Notes: generated from the letters alone by a model not told the origin. A stretch of 64,000 bases of DNA from Planctomycetaceae bacterium (GCA_947449135.1 CANFQO010000009.1:1-64000); one strand, 5' to 3'. Numbered from the stretch's first letter, positions 18,822 to 28,499 are shown. Made by a program: numbers and translations.

Positions 18822-18847
18822 GTTCCGCGCCTGCGCCTCCGCGAGCC

Positions 18848-21580
18848 ATGAGCCCGGGTATGCCACCGCAGTCCACCTTCACGGGCCGCTCGCGCCGCCG
18901 CAAGACCCATCCGTGGGTGAGGGCTGGCGACATGCTGGCCCGCGCCGTCATCACTCTGGGAGGCATCGGCACGATCATCGCCGTGTTGGCTGTCGCCGTG
19001 TTCCTTATGGGCGTGGCGCTGCCGTTATTCTGGCCGGCGCGGCTCACGCTGGAACATGGGGCTAGTGTCGTCGCCCCGGTGGCGGGAGGGTCTGCGACGG
19101 ATTCGGCGGCCGTGCCAGTCCGGGGGGAGTCTGGCACCTTCACCGCCCTCGGTGCCGATGAGGCGGGTGTCGTGGCGTGGATGTTTGATGGCAACGCGGT
19201 TTCCGAATCAGAAGTCGCGGCCGCCCCGGGGCTCCTGCGGGTCTTCTCGATCGCCGACGGCAAGGCTCTGCTGACTCGATCGGCTGCTGAGTGTGGGCTG
19301 TCCGATGCAACCACCATTCAGATGCTTCCCGGTGGCATCCAGGCCGTGGTTGGTTTCCAGGATGGTTCCTTCCGCATCGGCCGCCTGGGTTTGGAGTCGA
19401 CGTTCCTCTCGCCCGATGCGGTGCCGCCCGCCATCGCCGGCCTCGCTGAAGGAGCGGCGGAGGTTCACGACGGTGGTCTGATCGTGCGGACGTCCAGCGG
19501 GCAGTACGGAACCGTTCGCATGGTGACCGAATTTGAATCACCCCCGTCGACCGTCCTCGATCGCCCGGTGATTGATGCCGACATCACGATGCTGTCCGGC
19601 GGCCCGCTCGTTGCCGCACTGGATGCTGCCGGCACGGTGCGAGTGGAGACGATCACGTCGCGACGTAACCTGCTCACCGATGAACTGATCACCTCTGCGT
19701 CAGGCGCCACGATCGACGTCGCTGCCAATGACTCAGGGATCGGGGACAATCGATTCAGTCCGAGATTCGTGCGGGTGTCGGAGTTGGGGGACCAGTTGTT
19801 TCTGATCGCGGCGGACGGCGGTGCACGGCGGTATGAGATTCGCGACATCGAGTCGCCGGTATTGATGGAGTCGTTCGATACGGTGCCGAACGAAGATACC
19901 GTGACCTGTGTGGTCGATATCTTCGGCGGCAATGCGATCGCCGTCGGCGACAGCGCTGGGGTGGTGCGGGTGTTTTTTGCAACCCGGGCGGCTGACGTGA
20001 CCGCCGCGGACGGATTGCAGATGGCCGAAGTGAACGTGTTTCCTGCGGTTTCTGGCGGTGGTTCGTCCACCGGCATCACCGCGATGTCGTCTTCGCCGCG
20101 TTCGCGTCTCTTGGCGGTCGCTGATGCCGCTGGGGGGATCCGCCTCCTGCAGACAACCACCGGGGCGACGGCGGTGTCGCTCCGGGGCGTCGATCCGGCG
20201 GCACTCGAGGCTCCCGCTGGGCAACTGCTGATCACGCCTCGCGAAAACAGGCTGCTCGCAACCGGCGGGAACCGGATGGCGGCATGGTCGTTGAACGCGG
20301 GCTATCCGGAAGTCTCCTGGCGGGCCCTGTTCGGTCGGGTGTGGTACGAGAAATATCCTGGGCCGGTCCATGCCTGGGAGACGACGGGCCACGAATCATT
20401 TGAGCCAAAGTTCGGCCTCGTACCGCTGATTTTTGGCACGCTCAAGGCCACCCTCTATTCAATGTTGTTCGCCACGCCGATTGCGATTCTCGCGGCGATC
20501 TTCGCCAGCCAGTTCATGCATCCCACCTGGAAGGCCCGCATCAAGCCGACGATCGAGATGATGGCCAGCCTGCCGAGCGTAGTGCTCGGTTTCGTGGCTG
20601 GGTTGATCTTTGCGCCGATCATCGAGCGGTCATTGATGACGATGTTGGCGGGTTTTTTCTGCGTGCCGCTGACGTTGCTCAGTGGGGCGTTCTGCTGGCA
20701 ACTCCTGCCGCCAGGCTGGCGGAGCCGGTATGCGGCCTGGCGGTTTCCGCTCATCGTCGCCGTCGCATTGCCGGCAGGAGTTGCGGTGGCGGGAGCGGCG
20801 GCGGCTCCCATGGAGCGGTTGCTATTCAACGGCGATGCGGCCGCGTGGCTGGACGGACGCGGCGGAAGTGGATTCGGCGGCTGGGTGCTCGCCCTGCTGC
20901 CACTCGCCGGCGTGTTGTCGGCGATGTTGCTGGGCTGGTTCGTCAACCCGTGGCTGCGGCGCAACAGCCGGGGATGGTCGCAGCATCGGGCAGCGGTCGT
21001 ATCGCTGTGCACCTTCGCCGTCGGTGTCACTCTGGCCGTCGCCCTGGCCGTCGCTGCGGCGTCGTTTTTTGACGCGCTGCGACTCGACACCCGCGGTGGG
21101 CTGTTTGGCACGTACGTGCAACGCAATGCCCTCATCGTTGCCATTGGCATGAGCTTCGCCATCATTCCACTGATCTTTACCATCGCCGACGACGCGCTCT
21201 CCAGCGTGCCCGACCATCTTCGCAGTGCCTCGCTCGGAGCCGGAGCCACTCCGTGGCAGACGGCAGTCCGCGTGATCGTCCCGGCCGCGGCCAGCGGTCT
21301 CTTCTCCGCTGTGATGATCGGATTGGGGCGGGCCGTTGGCGAGACGATGATCGTGTTGATGGCGGCGGGCAACACGCCGCTGATGGGCTGGAACCTGTTC
21401 AACGGATTCCAGACGCTCTCGGCCGCCATTGCCACCGAACTGCCCGAGGCCGCTCGGGGCAGTGCTCACTACCGAGTGCTTTTCCTGGCGGCCCTCACGC
21501 TCTTCGCCATGACATTCGTCGTGAACACGGCTGCGGAGATCGTGCGGCAGCGGTTCCGCAGGAGGTCCCATGAACTCTGA
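18848..21580 (+). CDS. pstC: Phosphate ABC permease PstC with large periplasmic beta-propeller-like insertion
   Basis: 910 aa, three times a minimal PstC (about 300 aa). TM1 lies at about residues 36-58 (VITLGGIGTIIAVLAVAVFL). Residues about 70-490 are a soluble insertion with repeated WD40/PQQ-like strands (for example LLAVADAAGGIRLLQ and AIAVGDSAGVVRVFF), presumably periplasmic. The permease core follows from FGLVPLIFGTLKATLYS, with the EAA loop ADDALSSVPDHLRSASLGAG near residue 780 contacting PstB. Long PstC forms with a periplasmic domain are known in other bacteria; the propeller may sense phosphate, redox or envelope state. The last 11 bp overlap pstA, pointing to translational coupling. 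Confidence 0.88.
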   Translation: MSPGMPPQSTFTGRSRRRKTHPWVRAGDMLARAVITLGGIGTIIAVLAVAVFLMGVALPLFWPARLTLEHGASVVAPVAGGSATDSAAVPVRGESGTFTALGADEAGVVAWMFDGNAVSESEVAAAPGLLRVFSIADGKALLTRSAAECGLSDATTIQMLPGGIQAVVGFQDGSFRIGRLGLESTFLSPDAVPPAIAGLAEGAAEVHDGGLIVRTSSGQYGTVRMVTEFESPPSTVLDRPVIDADITMLSGGPLVAALDAAGTVRVETITSRRNLLTDELITSASGATIDVAANDSGIGDNRFSPRFVRVSELGDQLFLIAADGGARRYEIRDIESPVLMESFDTVPNEDTVTCVVDIFGGNAIAVGDSAGVVRVFFATRAADVTAADGLQMAEVNVFPAVSGGGSSTGITAMSSSPRSRLLAVADAAGGIRLLQTTTGATAVSLRGVDPAALEAPAGQLLITPRENRLLATGGNRMAAWSLNAGYPEVSWRALFGRVWYEKYPGPVHAWETTGHESFEPKFGLVPLIFGTLKATLYSMLFATPIAILAAIFASQFMHPTWKARIKPTIEMMASLPSVVLGFVAGLIFAPIIERSLMTMLAGFFCVPLTLLSGAFCWQLLPPGWRSRYAAWRFPLIVAVALPAGVAVAGAAAAPMERLLFNGDAAAWLDGRGGSGFGGWVLALLPLAGVLSAMLLGWFVNPWLRRNSRGWSQHRAAVVSLCTFAVGVTLAVALAVAAASFFDALRLDTRGGLFGTYVQRNALIVAIGMSFAIIPLIFTIADDALSSVPDHLRSASLGAGATPWQTAVRVIVPAAASGLFSAVMIGLGRAVGETMIVLMAAGNTPLMGWNLFNGFQTLSAAIATELPEAARGSAHYRVLFLAALTLFAMTFVVNTAAEIVRQRFRRRSHEL
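21560..21565 (+). promoter_or_regulatory. Ribosome binding site of pstA inside pstC
   Basis: AGGAGG four bases before the pstA ATG at 21570, lying inside the last codons of pstC. It fixes the pstA start and supports coupled translation of the two permease subunits. Confidence 0.7.
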
Positions 21581-23273
21581 CAGGCAGCGACCCAGGCGGA
21601 TGCGTTCGTCCTATTCGAGCCTGACGGCCCACGGCGAACCGTGGGTATGGCTCACCGGCGGGGCCTTGGCGCTAGCGATCATGATGATCACCGGCCTGCT
21701 CGCGTTTATCGCGATCCGCGGAGCGAGCACGTTCTGGCCCGTGCCGCTCGAACTGGTTGAGTTGGCCGATGGCCGGCGGGCACTCGGCGAGGTGTCTGAA
21801 AAAGAGGAGGCCGAGGCGGCCACGGCTGCGGTGACAGGTCGCAGTGCCCGTCGGCTCGTCCGCACGGCCAACTTTGAAGTCTCAGGCAAGCATTACGAAT
21901 GGTTCGATGACGCGGCGATCGCGGAAGTGAGTCGGCCGGAATGGGCCACCGCCTTGGAGCGACTCGAGGGGGGCAGGTTTCACGGCTTCCCGGTGCGGTT
22001 GCTGCATGGCGATGAGGTCATCGCCGTCGGTCCCGAGGAGACCTGGAAGGCCTTCGAACGCGAGCATCCCGCCGTGCGGCGGCGGTGGCGGGAGGTCATG
22101 CGGATCGACAGGCACGACCGCGGCCGTCTGCAGCGCGACCTTCGTGCCGCGCGACTGGCAGTCGTGCAGGCAGGGCTCGACGCGGGAACTGCAGCCGCGA
22201 ACTCGGCGTCGGTGTCGGCCGCGCAGGCCGCGGCGGCCGCGACGGAACAGGAAGTCATCGCCCGCGTGAACGGGCGGTCTGCAGAACTCGACGCGCAGAC
22301 GGCGGCATTGCGGCGGCAGAACGAGGGCTGGGGGCTCGAGGTCGAAACTGCCGACGGCATCAAGAAGATCCTGCCGCTCGAGGGCATCGTACGGGCTTGG
22401 CAACCGAACCGGCTCTCGACGGCCGGCAAACTTGGCGTGTACGCCGGTCGATGGCAGGAGTTTCTCACCGACGATCCGCGGGAGGCCAACAGCGCCGGCG
22501 GCGTCTTCCCCGCGATTTGGGGCACCGTGTCCATGACGCTGATCATGGCGCTCCTGGTGGCCCCCTTCGGCGTGCTGGCCGCGCTCTATCTTCGCGAGTA
22601 TGCCTCACGCGGGCCTGTCACAACGGCGGTGCGGATCGCCATCAACAATCTCGCTGGCGTGCCGAGCATCGTCTACGGAGCATTTGGGCTCGGATTCTTC
22701 TGTTATGCGCTCGGTGGCAGCATCGATGAGCTCTTTTTCCGTGCCAGCCTGGTGGCGGACAAGCAGCCGACATTCGGCACCGGCGGCCTGCTCTGGGCGT
22801 CGCTCACCCTCGCGCTTTTGACGTTGCCGGTGGTGATCGTGGCCACCGAAGAGGCCCTCTCCGCCGTTCCCAACTCCATGCGTGAGGGGTCGTATGCGTG
22901 TGGCGCCGGCAAGTGGCAGACCATTCGGCGGATCGTGCTGCCCAGGGCGCTGCCGGGCATCATGACGGGCCTCATTCTGGCGATGGCGCGGGGGGCGGGC
23001 GAAGTGGCGCCATTGATGCTCGTGGGTGTGAAAAAGCTCGCGCTCGACCTGCCGATCGACGGCACGTTTCCTTTCGTCCATCCCGAGCGGGAGTTCATGC
23101 ACCTCGCCTACCTGATCTACGACGTCGGCTTCCAGAGTCCCAATAGCCAGGCGGCCAAGCCGATGGTGTTTACGATCACGTTCCTGCTGGTGGCGATCAT
23201 CGCGCTGCTCAACGTGGCTGCGATCTGGCTCCGCTCCCGGCTAAAGCGTCGGTATGTCTCGCAACAGTTTTAG
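21570..23273 (+). CDS. pstA: Phosphate ABC permease PstA with extracytoplasmic coiled-coil insertion
   Basis: 567 aa, about twice a normal PstA. TM1 near residues 28-50 (LALAIMMITGLLAFIAI), then an insertion of about 250 residues with charged and Ala-rich helices (residues about 165-245 read like a coiled coil: RLQRDLRAARLAVVQAGLDAG), then the permease core from AIWGTVSMTLIMALLV with the PstB-contact loop EEALSAVPNSMREGSYACGA near residue 430. Both permease subunits of this operon thus carry large domains between TM1 and TM2, which probably meet in the periplasm. Start fixed by AGGAGG at 21560. Confidence 0.9.
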   Translation: MNSDRQRPRRMRSSYSSLTAHGEPWVWLTGGALALAIMMITGLLAFIAIRGASTFWPVPLELVELADGRRALGEVSEKEEAEAATAAVTGRSARRLVRTANFEVSGKHYEWFDDAAIAEVSRPEWATALERLEGGRFHGFPVRLLHGDEVIAVGPEETWKAFEREHPAVRRRWREVMRIDRHDRGRLQRDLRAARLAVVQAGLDAGTAAANSASVSAAQAAAAATEQEVIARVNGRSAELDAQTAALRRQNEGWGLEVETADGIKKILPLEGIVRAWQPNRLSTAGKLGVYAGRWQEFLTDDPREANSAGGVFPAIWGTVSMTLIMALLVAPFGVLAALYLREYASRGPVTTAVRIAINNLAGVPSIVYGAFGLGFFCYALGGSIDELFFRASLVADKQPTFGTGGLLWASLTLALLTLPVVIVATEEALSAVPNSMREGSYACGAGKWQTIRRIVLPRALPGIMTGLILAMARGAGEVAPLMLVGVKKLALDLPIDGTFPFVHPEREFMHLAYLIYDVGFQSPNSQAAKPMVFTITFLLVAIIALLNVAAIWLRSRLKRRYVSQQF

Positions 23274-23366
23274 TCACATGCAGAACGCTCACCTGCCGGG
23301 GGTGATTTCGGTGTGGTACGATCATTCAGCAGTCGTCACGGACGATCGCCTTTCATTGGTAGCATC

Positions 23367-24251
23367 ATGAACATTCAGGCAGAGCCAACAGCACCGCGAG
23401 GCGGACAGCCCGAAACAGTGACGGCCACCGATCGTTTGCAGGCGGTGGCCGCGGGCCGCGATGTGCCCTCCGAAGTGCACCCCGAAGTGCTCGAAGCGAC
23501 TCCGGTCCTGGAGATCGACCGCTTCAACCTTTGGTATGGCGGCAAGCAGGCGCTCCACGGCATCACCATGCCGATCCCGAACAACAAGGTCACGGCGCTC
23601 ATCGGCCCCAGCGGTTGCGGCAAGTCGACCCTGCTGCGGAGTGTCAACCGTCTCAACGATCTCGTGCAGAGCGTGCGGATCACCGGTGACATGCGGCTCA
23701 ACGGCGACTCGATCTACGACCCCAGGATGGATGTCATCGAATTGCGGAAGCGGATGGGTATGGTGTTTCAGAAGCCGAATCCGTTTCCGATGAGCATCTA
23801 TGAAAACGTCGTCTACGCCCTGCGGATCGATGGCGAGAACAACCGCGCCGCGCTCGACGAAGTCTGCGAACTGAGCCTGCGGGGTGCGGCCCTCTGGGAC
23901 GAGGTGAAAGACCGGCTGCACGACAGTGCGATCGGGCTCTCGGGCGGCCAGCAGCAGCGGCTCTGCATCGCGCGGGCTATCGCGGCCGAACCGGAAGTGC
24001 TGCTGCTCGACGAACCTTGCTCCGCCCTCGATCCGATTGCGACCGGTAAGGTCGAGGACCTGATTCAGGAACTGCGTGGCCGGTATTCCGTACTGATTGT
24101 CACTCACAACATGCAGCAGGCCAGCCGCACGAGCGACTATACCGCGTTCATGTATCTCGGCCGGCTCATCGAATACGGCACGACTTCCGGCATCTTTACC
24201 AAGCCAATCCTCCGTGAGACCGAGGCCTACGTCACCGGCCGCTTCGGCTGA
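23367..24251 (+). CDS. pstB: Phosphate ABC transporter ATP-binding protein
   Basis: 294 aa from the ATG at 23367; the frame is open from 23313. ATPase of the PstSCAB importer. Walker [10 protein letters not shown], the PstB-typical [15 protein letters not shown] segment, signature [14 protein letters not shown], Walker [14 protein letters not shown] and the switch His in VTHNMQQA are all intact. A 35-residue N-terminal extension precedes the first strand. phoU starts 8 bp after the stop. Confidence 0.97.
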   Translation: MNIQAEPTAPRGGQPETVTATDRLQAVAAGRDVPSEVHPEVLEATPVLEIDRFNLWYGGKQALHGITMPIPNNKVTALIGPSGCGKSTLLRSVNRLNDLVQSVRITGDMRLNGDSIYDPRMDVIELRKRMGMVFQKPNPFPMSIYENVVYALRIDGENNRAALDEVCELSLRGAALWDEVKDRLHDSAIGLSGGQQQRLCIARAIAAEPEVLLLDEPCSALDPIATGKVEDLIQELRGRYSVLIVTHNMQQASRTSDYTAFMYLGRLIEYGTTSGIFTKPILRETEAYVTGRFG

Positions 24252-24259
24252 CAATCCCA

Positions 24260-24919
24260 ATGACGCACCACATCGAACGCCAGATCGAGCATTTGAAAGA
24301 GCGGATCCTCCGTGTCGGCACCCTCGTGGAGGAGGCGATCTCGAAATCGATCACGGCACTCATCAACCGCGACACGCAGCTCGCGCAGCGTGTCATGAGT
24401 AGCGACGAGGATATTGACCGCATGGAAGTGGAGGTCGAAGAGGAGTGCCTGAAAATCCTCGCCCTCTACCAGCCGGTTGCCGCCGACCTCCGCTTCGTGG
24501 TATCGGTGCTGAAGATCAACAACGATCTCGAACGAATGGGCGACCTGGCCCGAAACATCGCGAAGCGGGTGGCCCAACTCACCGCAGGAGAGCCCTGCGT
24601 GCTGCCTCCCGAGATTCGCACGATGGCGATGCAGGCGCAGGACATGGTGAAGGAGTGCCTCGACGCGGTGGTCAAAGGGGATCCATCCCTGGCCCGGCAG
24701 GTTCGCGAGGAGGATGACGCGGTCGATGAAGCACGGCAGAAGATTCGGCGGAGGGTGATCCAGGAAATCAAGGAAAACCCTGAAAACGTGGAGAGTCTGC
24801 TGCGGATCAATTCCGTTTCCAAGCACATCGAGCGGATCGCCGATATGGCGACGAACATCGCCGAGGACGTGATTTATATGGTGCAGGGCGACATCGTCCG
24901 GCACCGTTCCAACGACTGA
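24260..24919 (+). CDS. phoU: Phosphate transport system regulatory protein
   Basis: 219 aa, two repeated three-helix bundles with the acidic metal-binding patterns typical of PhoU (DEDIDRMEVEVEEE; ERMGDLARNIAKR; ERIADMATNIAEDV). In characterised bacteria PhoU links PstSCAB to PhoR signalling and limits phosphate uptake. Last gene of the operon, 8 bp after pstB. No phoR or phoB is in the window. A structured repeat follows the stop by one base and probably ends the transcript. Confidence 0.96.
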   Translation: MTHHIERQIEHLKERILRVGTLVEEAISKSITALINRDTQLAQRVMSSDEDIDRMEVEVEEECLKILALYQPVAADLRFVVSVLKINNDLERMGDLARNIAKRVAQLTAGEPCVLPPEIRTMAMQAQDMVKECLDAVVKGDPSLARQVREEDDAVDEARQKIRRRVIQEIKENPENVESLLRINSVSKHIERIADMATNIAEDVIYMVQGDIVRHRSND

Positions 24920-24920
24920 A

Positions 24921-25003
24921 TACACGAAAAACATCGCATCGTGCGATTTTTTCTTGGCGGGCCTCCGCCCGCCGGTGCTGACCCGGCCATCCTGGCCTAA
25001 CGC
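24921..25003 (+). repeat. Three-hairpin 3'-end repeat, copy 4
   Basis: Begins one base after the phoU stop. Hairpin I ATCGCA/TGCGAT (loop TCG) with A- and T-tracts, hairpin II GCGGGC/GCCCGC (loop CTCC), hairpin III GGCCA/TGGCC (loop TCC). Nearly identical to copy 1, except that the last pair of hairpin III is A-T instead of C-G, a compensatory change. Confidence 0.82.
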
Positions 25004-25089
25004 GAATTTGGCTCCGCTTTCCGGCTGCTCCTGCCCCGTGGTAGCCTTTTCGGGTCATTTCGCCCGTCCCGCTGCCGGAACCCGCGCCC

Positions 25090-26580
25090 ATGTCATCCTT
25101 CACTGCCATTGTCGTACCGTCACTCCATCGCGCACTGCGTGCACTGCCGGCCGTGGTGATGACACTCGTCGGACTGCTCTCCGCAGTTGCTCGGGCCGAG
25201 GATCCAGTCGCCGTGCTGATCACCGGGCCATTGTCGGCGAAGGTGGGCGATCGGGTGGCATTTGAGGTGGAACTGGTCAATCGCTCCGGCCGACCGCTGG
25301 AGAAACTGCGGGTGATCGACTACTTCGACAAGGGCTTTCATCACGACGCTTCGCTGAGCCCGATCGAACAGAAAGGCACCATCGATCTGGCTGCGGGCAC
25401 ATCTCGCCGGCTGACACTCGATTTCCTGCTCGATGAACCGGGTCGTCAATGCCATCGGGTGGAGATTCTCGATCAGGCCCACACCTTTGTTGGAGGCGCG
25501 ACCTCGTGCGTGCAAGTGACCGGCTCGCCGATCACCGTTGCTGCGCCACAGTCCACTCCGCTCCCAACGACGCCCGCGCCGCTTTCGCCTGCGGCCAATG
25601 GCTATCCCGCCACGACCTATCCTGCGGCGCCGACGGTTCCCGCCACGCCCGCGCTGCCGCCGGCAGCCATAGCGGCTCCCTTGGCTGCAGCTCCCTTGGC
25701 TGCAGCTGCGCTCGCTCCGCCAGCTGCGCCGTCATTTACGCCGCCTCCGTTGCCTGCCACCACGCCACTGGCGACACCACAGCCGCCGGTGACAGCCAGC
25801 GTTCCAACATCCACGCCCCTCCCCGCCACGCCATCACTGGAACTGGATATGGTTGGTCCGGCGGAGGTGCTGCCTGGTTCCGTTTCGGAATTCGTTGCCA
25901 CCGTGCGGAACACCGGGAGTGTGGCATCGGGACCGACGACACTCGAATTTAGCTGGGACGACGCCTTCACGCCGCTGGAAGCCTCCGAGGGCTACAAGCT
26001 GGCCTCCTCGCGGGTGTCGTGGAGCCTGACCTCGATCGAGCCCGGCGGGGAGTTGCGACGGCAGATCAACCTGCGGTCCCAGTCCACCGGTGCGGCCGGG
26101 ACTGCTGCGCGGTCCTGCGTCCGCGGCGTGCTCAGTGGGTCGGTCGGAGGGGTCATGGTGGCCGATGAATCGTGCGTGCTCATCCGTTCGAATACCCCAC
26201 GGGCCCGCACTCCCCGCGATGCCGGCCTACGGCTGACGCTGGCGGACTGCGACGATCCGGTCATCGTTGGGCACCCCACCACGCTCATCTGCACCGTCGT
26301 CAATAACGGCACCATGTCGACTGGACGAATCGACCTCACGGTCGTGCTACCGGAGCGGGCCAGCCTGGTGGGCGATCCGAGCCCGTCACGCGTGCGAATC
26401 GATGGCACGAACGTCACGTTCGACTCGATTCCAAGCATCGCTCCCGGTGGGCAGTCGACGGTGGAATTGGCCTATCGGATCCCGGGCAGCGGCACCGCGA
26501 AGGCTACGGCGATCCTCACCGGTGCCGAACTTGAAGGCTCGCTCGATTCGAGCTGCCAAACGACTTTCCTGGCGCCGTAG
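25090..26580 (+). CDS. Secreted protein with three DUF11/Ig-like domains
   Basis: 496 aa. Signal peptide (about residues 1-36, cleavage after SAVARA). Three Ig-like domains of the DUF11/CARDB kind: residues about 40-145 (GDRVAFEVELVNRSGRPLE), 255-375 (GSVSEFVATVRNTGSVASG) and 385-495 (GHPTTLICTVVNNGTMSTG). The first two are separated by about 100 residues of Pro/Ala/Thr-rich linker containing a perfect 15-bp tandem duplication (25675-25704, encoding APLAA twice). Conserved Cys residues may form disulphides. Such planctomycete proteins are taken to be envelope or surface components; no enzymatic motif is visible. Confidence 0.7.
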   Translation: MSSFTAIVVPSLHRALRALPAVVMTLVGLLSAVARAEDPVAVLITGPLSAKVGDRVAFEVELVNRSGRPLEKLRVIDYFDKGFHHDASLSPIEQKGTIDLAAGTSRRLTLDFLLDEPGRQCHRVEILDQAHTFVGGATSCVQVTGSPITVAAPQSTPLPTTPAPLSPAANGYPATTYPAAPTVPATPALPPAAIAAPLAAAPLAAAALAPPAAPSFTPPPLPATTPLATPQPPVTASVPTSTPLPATPSLELDMVGPAEVLPGSVSEFVATVRNTGSVASGPTTLEFSWDDAFTPLEASEGYKLASSRVSWSLTSIEPGGELRRQINLRSQSTGAAGTAARSCVRGVLSGSVGGVMVADESCVLIRSNTPRARTPRDAGLRLTLADCDDPVIVGHPTTLICTVVNNGTMSTGRIDLTVVLPERASLVGDPSPSRVRIDGTNVTFDSIPSIAPGGQSTVELAYRIPGSGTAKATAILTGAELEGSLDSSCQTTFLAP

Positions 26581-26838
26581 ATCGCCGTCGGGATGCGTCG
26601 AGCGGCCCGAGCCTGGCATTCCTCCCGGTCATTCTCGCTGCGACTCACCGGCGCGCTCTGCCCATGACAGAAAGCCGCAGAGTTTGTGCAATCCGCAGGG
26701 TCGGGCTGGCAACTGCCGACGGTGTCGTGGAGGCGACCGCCGATCACACGGTGGGGTTCCTCGTGCCGATGACATCAGGCAGGTCCGGGGGCGGCGGGCT
26801 CGCATGTCGTCGTCTGCGTTGCCGTCGGGAATTCCGCC

Positions 26839-28113
26839 ATGCTCGTGGTGACTTCGAACTGGTGCATTTCGGACGGCACGCTCGCCGCTGGGCCGCCACG
26901 CGGGTGCATTGGCCGATTTCGCGACGAGGTACGGCGATCGAGCCTGCGCTGTGGATTTCGTCGGGACGGCAGCTACCGTCCCGTGGACGCGGTTGATGTT
27001 GTTCTCGCCGGCGACACCTTCGACTGGCTCGTCAGCCGTGAGTGGACCGACGAGGTGCGTCCGTGGGATGGCGGCCGGCGGGCCGTGGCGACTTTGAATC
27101 GTGTTGCGGGCGTTTCACTGCAACGGGGCAATCGGCTGTTGGCGACGCTGGCAGCTTGGATGCGGCGTGGGATCAAGGTGCCGGTGGCTGACCGGCGTGG
27201 GCGGCCGCAGCCGTCTGTCTTGCGTCCGGTGCCGGTGCGGGTGGCGGTGCTCTGCGGCGATCGTGATCGTTGGCTGGAGCGGGTGGCCTCCGGCTGGACG
27301 CCTGCGGCACATGGACCGGTGATCGGCACGAGCTGGTCCGATGGCGACGTCACCGTGCGCCACGGTGCAGAACTGGACCCACTCTCCGTGGCATTCGACG
27401 GCGAACCCACACTTGGAGAAAGCCTCGCCGTCGATTTGATCGGGAGGTTTGGCGTGTCTGTCCACGACATTGCCAGGCTTCGCCCGCTGGCAGCTGGCCT
27501 GCTGCGCCGACTGGCCGGAGGATGCCCGGTCGATGCTCCGCAGCGGCTGGCCGCCTGGCTGGAGGCTCACGATCGGGGGGCAACGCTCCCCGATGCGACC
27601 AGACAGGAAGTGGCCGACGCGTGGCAGAGGGCCGTTGAGCGTTGGCACCGCGCTGCACGACGGCTTCCGCCCTACGGTGATGGTGGCGTTGATCTGGTGG
27701 GTCGGGTCGTGGAGTGGCTGGAACTCAATCCCTACGGTGCAGATCCGCCACCAGCGGCCTGGCTCGATGTGGTTCGGCCCATGGAAGTGGATGCCTGTTC
27801 CTTGGCGGTTTTGGGCCATCCGCCCGCCGACATCGCGTCGTCCGCGGCCTGGCAGCGGCAGGTGGTCTGCCTGGGGCCGCGGGCCTGTCACGCCCGCGTC
27901 GGTCGTGATGACGATCCCGGAACACCGACGGCGGTGGTCGTGATGTCCCCGGGCCGTGAAAGCCCGCAGATTGAGCGGCAGATAGACTGGATGCAGATGA
28001 CCGCCGTGAGAACGTCCGGGAATCAGGAAGACGGCCGTGGAAAGCGTGGCGTGTGGCTATCGAACGAAACGGCTGATACCTGGGCCGTTCGCGGCATCGT
28101 GGATGCCGCCTGA
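26839..28113 (+). CDS. Degenerate metallophosphoesterase-like protein
   Basis: 424 aa, no close family that I can name. The first 220 residues follow the calcineurin-like phosphoesterase layout: opening strand with WCISDGTL where active enzymes have SDxHL, an intact GDxxD box in VVLAGDTFDWL (near 58), AVLCGDRDRW where enzymes have GNHD (near 140), and VRHGAELDPLS where a metal-binding His is expected. The DxH His and the GNHD Asn and His are thus lost, so metal binding is doubtful. The C-terminal half is helical and unassigned. No signal peptide. Upstream of cutA by 21 bp, so co-transcription is likely. Confidence 0.5.
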   Translation: MLVVTSNWCISDGTLAAGPPRGCIGRFRDEVRRSSLRCGFRRDGSYRPVDAVDVVLAGDTFDWLVSREWTDEVRPWDGGRRAVATLNRVAGVSLQRGNRLLATLAAWMRRGIKVPVADRRGRPQPSVLRPVPVRVAVLCGDRDRWLERVASGWTPAAHGPVIGTSWSDGDVTVRHGAELDPLSVAFDGEPTLGESLAVDLIGRFGVSVHDIARLRPLAAGLLRRLAGGCPVDAPQRLAAWLEAHDRGATLPDATRQEVADAWQRAVERWHRAARRLPPYGDGGVDLVGRVVEWLELNPYGADPPPAAWLDVVRPMEVDACSLAVLGHPPADIASSAAWQRQVVCLGPRACHARVGRDDDPGTPTAVVVMSPGRESPQIERQIDWMQMTAVRTSGNQEDGRGKRGVWLSNETADTWAVRGIVDAA

Positions 28114-28134
28114 GACGGTGGTGTGGAGGCAACC

Positions 28135-28470
28135 ATGACGACAAGGGATGCGGTCTCGCTCGTCGAGATTCGCACGACATTCTCCAGTCGCGACAAGGCT
28201 GCCGCCTGCGCTGCCGATCTCGTTGCCCGGCGACTGGCCGCTTGCGTCCAGGTCGATGGGCCGATCACGAGCAGCTACCGCTGGCAGGACCGGATTGAGG
28301 TGGCGGAGGAATTTCGTTGCACGTGCAAGACGACCCAGCAAGCGGCGGAGGCTTGCATCGCGGCATTGACCTGTGATCATGAGTATCAGACGCCTGAGCT
28401 GATCCGCACGAATGTGACGTGCTCCGCGGCCTACGCCGCGTGGGTACACGCAAACGTTGGGATAGAGTGA
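28135..28470 (+). CDS. cutA: Divalent cation tolerance protein CutA-like
   Basis: 111 aa from the ATG at 28135, preceded by GGAGG at 28125-28129; an in-frame GTG at 28123 is less likely. Trimeric CutA1 ferredoxin-like fold: VEIRTTFSSRDKAAACA, LAACVQVDGPITSSYRW, EEFRCTCKTT and the YQTPELIRTNV strand, which fit the CutA1 pattern from end to end. CutA1 has been linked to copper and divalent-metal tolerance, but its biochemical role is not settled. Confidence 0.88.
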   Translation: MTTRDAVSLVEIRTTFSSRDKAAACAADLVARRLAACVQVDGPITSSYRWQDRIEVAEEFRCTCKTTQQAAEACIAALTCDHEYQTPELIRTNVTCSAAYAAWVHANVGIE

Positions 28471-28485
28471 GCGTCGCAGCATTCC

Positions 28486-28493
28486 GAGGGAGG
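28486..28493 (+). promoter_or_regulatory. Ribosome binding site for the gene at 28500
   Basis: GAGGGAGG six bases before the ATG at 28500. It decides between this start and the in-frame ATG at 28494, which lies directly on the site. Confidence 0.55.
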
Positions 28494-28499
28494 ATGCCG

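Noticed and set aside
22085-22729. 214-aa plus-strand frame inside pstA
   Set aside because: Frame-shifted shadow of the Ala/Arg-rich coiled-coil insertion; pstA itself is intact and its permease motifs continue afterwards.
25675-25704. Perfect 15-bp tandem duplication as a possible mobile-element scar
   Set aside because: Lies in frame in the Pro/Ala linker of the Ig-domain protein; simple slippage in low-complexity coding DNA explains it.
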